From NCBI GenBank assembly GCA_017554835.1, contig JAFZHO010000031.1, positions 1 through 6,966 of the forward strand: a stretch of DNA of 6,966 bases, given 5' to 3'. This stretch comes from Clostridia bacterium. Lineage in GTDB: Bacteria; Bacillota; Clostridia; Oscillospirales; RGIG7773. Position numbers and translations under genes: made by a program. Within the stretch, counting starts at the first letter, position 1, and each line of letters begins with the position of its first letter. Below, piece after piece: positions 5,591 through 6,966 of the stretch. A model generated the notes under the pieces. The model was not told where the DNA came from, ran no database searches, and worked only from the letters and a program-made list of their open reading frames with translations.

Positions 5591-6710
5591 TGATTACTGG
5601 GGATATCAGGATAACCTTCTGCCCAAATATCAGAGAAAACTTGGTCACGATATAACTTTTATAGCAACAAATCTGATGCATAAAGATGGCAAAATCGTGG
5701 AAACAGAGTGTAAAGAATATTTTCTTGACGATGGTATTAAGGTTATTCGTCTTAAAAAGAGGTATTATTCCAATATTATTTTAAAGAATCTTAATTCACG
5801 CCTTGAGGTATTTGATATTCTAAAAGAAATAAAACCGGATATGATATTTCATCACGGCCTTGTCAGCACAACTATTTACGACGTTATAAAATATAAAAAG
5901 CTAAACCCGAATTGCGTTATAGTTCAGGATAATCACCTTGACTATAATATAGGTTTTTCTTGCAATAATCTTAAAGAATATATTGTAAGAGCGTTTTATA
6001 GAAGAGTAAATAGAAGGGCTGTTCCTTATGTGACAAAGTTTTACGGCGTTACTCCCTGGAGAAAAAAATACGCCAACGATTATTTCAAAATCCCTATGGA
6101 AAAACTGGACGTTCTTATAATGGGAGCGGATGATGAGAAAATCGATTTTGAAAATAAAGATAAAATCAGAAAAGAAATAAGAGAAAAATATAATGTTTCT
6201 GATAATGATTTTCTTATTGTTACAGGTGGAAAAATCGATAAAAAGAAGAAAATTCATATTCTGATGGATGCATGCAGAGAAATGGAAGGAACGAAACTTC
6301 TCGTTTTTGGAAGCGTTAGCGACGATATAAAAGAAGAGTTTGAAAAAATCCTTTCAGAAAATAAAAATATTATTTATATCGGATGGATAGATTCAGATAG
6401 AGTATATGATTATTTCTTCTCTGCTGATTTGGTGTTCTTTCCCGGGCAGCATTCGGTATTATGGGAGCAGGCGTGCGCCTCAAAGGTTCCTTGCGTTTTC
6501 GAAAAATGGGAAGGTATGGACCACGTCAATAACGGTGGAAATAGTGATTTTGTTTTTCCTGTTACGAAAGAAAACCTGATAGAAAAAATATCAGAACTTC
6601 GTTTTACGGATAAATACGAGAATATGAAAAAAGTTGCTCAGTCCGAAAAAACGGATATATATTTATATAGCAAAATTGCAGAAAAATCCTTGGAATGTTT
6701 AAATAAATAA
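5553..6710 (+). CDS. Family 4-like glycosyltransferase (GT-B) with a HSVLWEQA donor-loop motif
   Basis: This 385-aa protein opens MKIVHIAPNAPYNDYWGYQD, a start I recognise from a family of polysaccharide-locus glycosyltransferases. The first domain includes GYQDNLLPKYQRKLGHDITFI (17-37) and VIVQDNHLDYNIG (122-134). The donor domain starts near IVTGGKIDKKKKIHILMDA (222-240), whose glycines and lysines should bind the donor phosphates. LLVFGSV (249-255) and IIYIGWID (273-280) follow. PGQHSVLWEQACASKVPCVFE (297-317) stands where most GT4 enzymes have EX7E. Only the second glutamate, E305, is kept; the first position is a proline, and H300 may act instead. The start at 5553 fits the family N-terminus, although the ribosome site is 13 bases upstream and the gene overlaps its neighbour by 38 bases. 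The sugar transferred is unknown. Confidence 0.85.
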   Translation: MKIVHIAPNAPYNDYWGYQDNLLPKYQRKLGHDITFIATNLMHKDGKIVETECKEYFLDDGIKVIRLKKRYYSNIILKNLNSRLEVFDILKEIKPDMIFHHGLVSTTIYDVIKYKKLNPNCVIVQDNHLDYNIGFSCNNLKEYIVRAFYRRVNRRAVPYVTKFYGVTPWRKKYANDYFKIPMEKLDVLIMGADDEKIDFENKDKIRKEIREKYNVSDNDFLIVTGGKIDKKKKIHILMDACREMEGTKLLVFGSVSDDIKEEFEKILSENKNIIYIGWIDSDRVYDYFFSADLVFFPGQHSVLWEQACASKVPCVFEKWEGMDHVNNGGNSDFVFPVTKENLIEKISELRFTDKYENMKKVAQSEKTDIYLYSKIAEKSLECLNK

Positions 6711-6731
6711 TTCTGAAAAAGGGGTATAAAA

Positions 6732-6966
6732 ATGCCGACAGTTGATATTTTATATTCATATTATTATGACGAAAAAGGTGAGGTTCCCAAAGTAGGCGGA
6801 ATTCAGACTTATATAACCCGTCTTTGTGAGCTTTGTGTTGAGATGGGGCTTTCGGTGAGAGTTATTCAATATGGTAATGCGAATTTTTCAAAAACCTTTG
6901 ATAATGGCGTGAAACTAATCGGTATTCCCACCAACAAATGCGATGAATTATATAAAGAAGCAGTTA
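6732..6966 (+). CDS. Glycosyltransferase, GT-B-like, N-terminal fragment cut by the window edge
   Basis: The ATG at 6732 opens a frame that stays open to the window end: 78 complete codons plus one base. It is preceded by AAGGGG (6719-6724) at a good seven-base distance, 21 bases after the previous stop. The fragment begins MPTVDILYSYYYDEKGEVPK and continues VGGIQTYITRLCELCVEMGL (21-40). The GGIQTYITRL element, followed by a strand SVRVIQYG (41-48), matches the N-terminal glycine loop and second strand of GT4 enzymes, where the acceptor domain starts. No donor-domain motif is in view, so the family call rests on the N-terminus and on its place at the end of a row of glycosyltransferases. It is truncated by the window, not broken. 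Confidence 0.7.
   Translation, partial: MPTVDILYSYYYDEKGEVPKVGGIQTYITRLCELCVEMGLSVRVIQYGNANFSKTFDNGVKLIGIPTNKCDELYKEAV

Noticed and set aside
5901..6257. 118-codon minus-strand frame, and similar minus-strand frames at 1339-1677, 2650-2865, 2979-3218, 3268-3453, 4102-4323, 4463-4780, 5046-5300 and 5266-5460
   Set aside because: All lie opposite or across strong glycan genes. They are rich in Ile, Phe, Lys and Ser, as expected from the complement of AT-rich coding DNA, and show no family features.
1..6966. CRISPR array, insertion sequence, or phage genes
   Set aside because: No regularly spaced repeats, no transposase or phage protein motifs, and nearly all sequence is accounted for by RNA genes and the glycan operon.

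Overview
The window looks like chromosomal DNA of a low-GC Gram-positive bacterium, most likely a Clostridia-type Firmicute. This is inferred from the AT-rich sequence, strong AGGAGG-like ribosome binding sites before most genes, tRNA genes that encode their own CCA ends, classic hairpin-plus-T-run terminators and the flavour of the proteins. No species can be named from the sequence alone.

Region 1 (1-240) is a small RNA block: a perfect 13-bp hairpin, then tRNA-Met(CAU) and tRNA-Trp(CCA) six bases apart, closed by a strong intrinsic terminator. Region 2 (241-1030) holds one housekeeping gene, purC, with its own terminator. It is not followed by other pur genes. Region 3 (about 1011-6966) is a one-direction operon for a surface polysaccharide. 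A near-consensus promoter, whose -35 box lies inside the purC terminator hairpin, leads into a hexapeptide-repeat acetyltransferase, two GT-A (family 2-like) glycosyltransferases, three GT-B (family 4-like) glycosyltransferases, and the start of a further GT-B-like glycosyltransferase cut by the window edge. Gaps are 4 to 21 bases or the genes overlap, so they are very probably co-transcribed and partly translationally coupled.

Working together, the six glycosyltransferases and the acetyltransferase would assemble and acetylate an oligosaccharide repeat on a lipid carrier at the inner face of the membrane, for capsule, exopolysaccharide or a wall-linked glycan. The priming transferase, flippase, polymerase and sugar-nucleotide enzymes such a locus needs are not in the window and presumably lie downstream. 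Sugar donors, linkages and the final polymer cannot be read from this sequence.

I do not see a clearly new type of system. The most unusual points are the promoter nested in a terminator, an altered active-site loop in PurC, a four-cysteine cluster in one glycosyltransferase, and a 38-base gene overlap with a distant ribosome binding site. Codon use also changes sharply between purC and the glycan genes.
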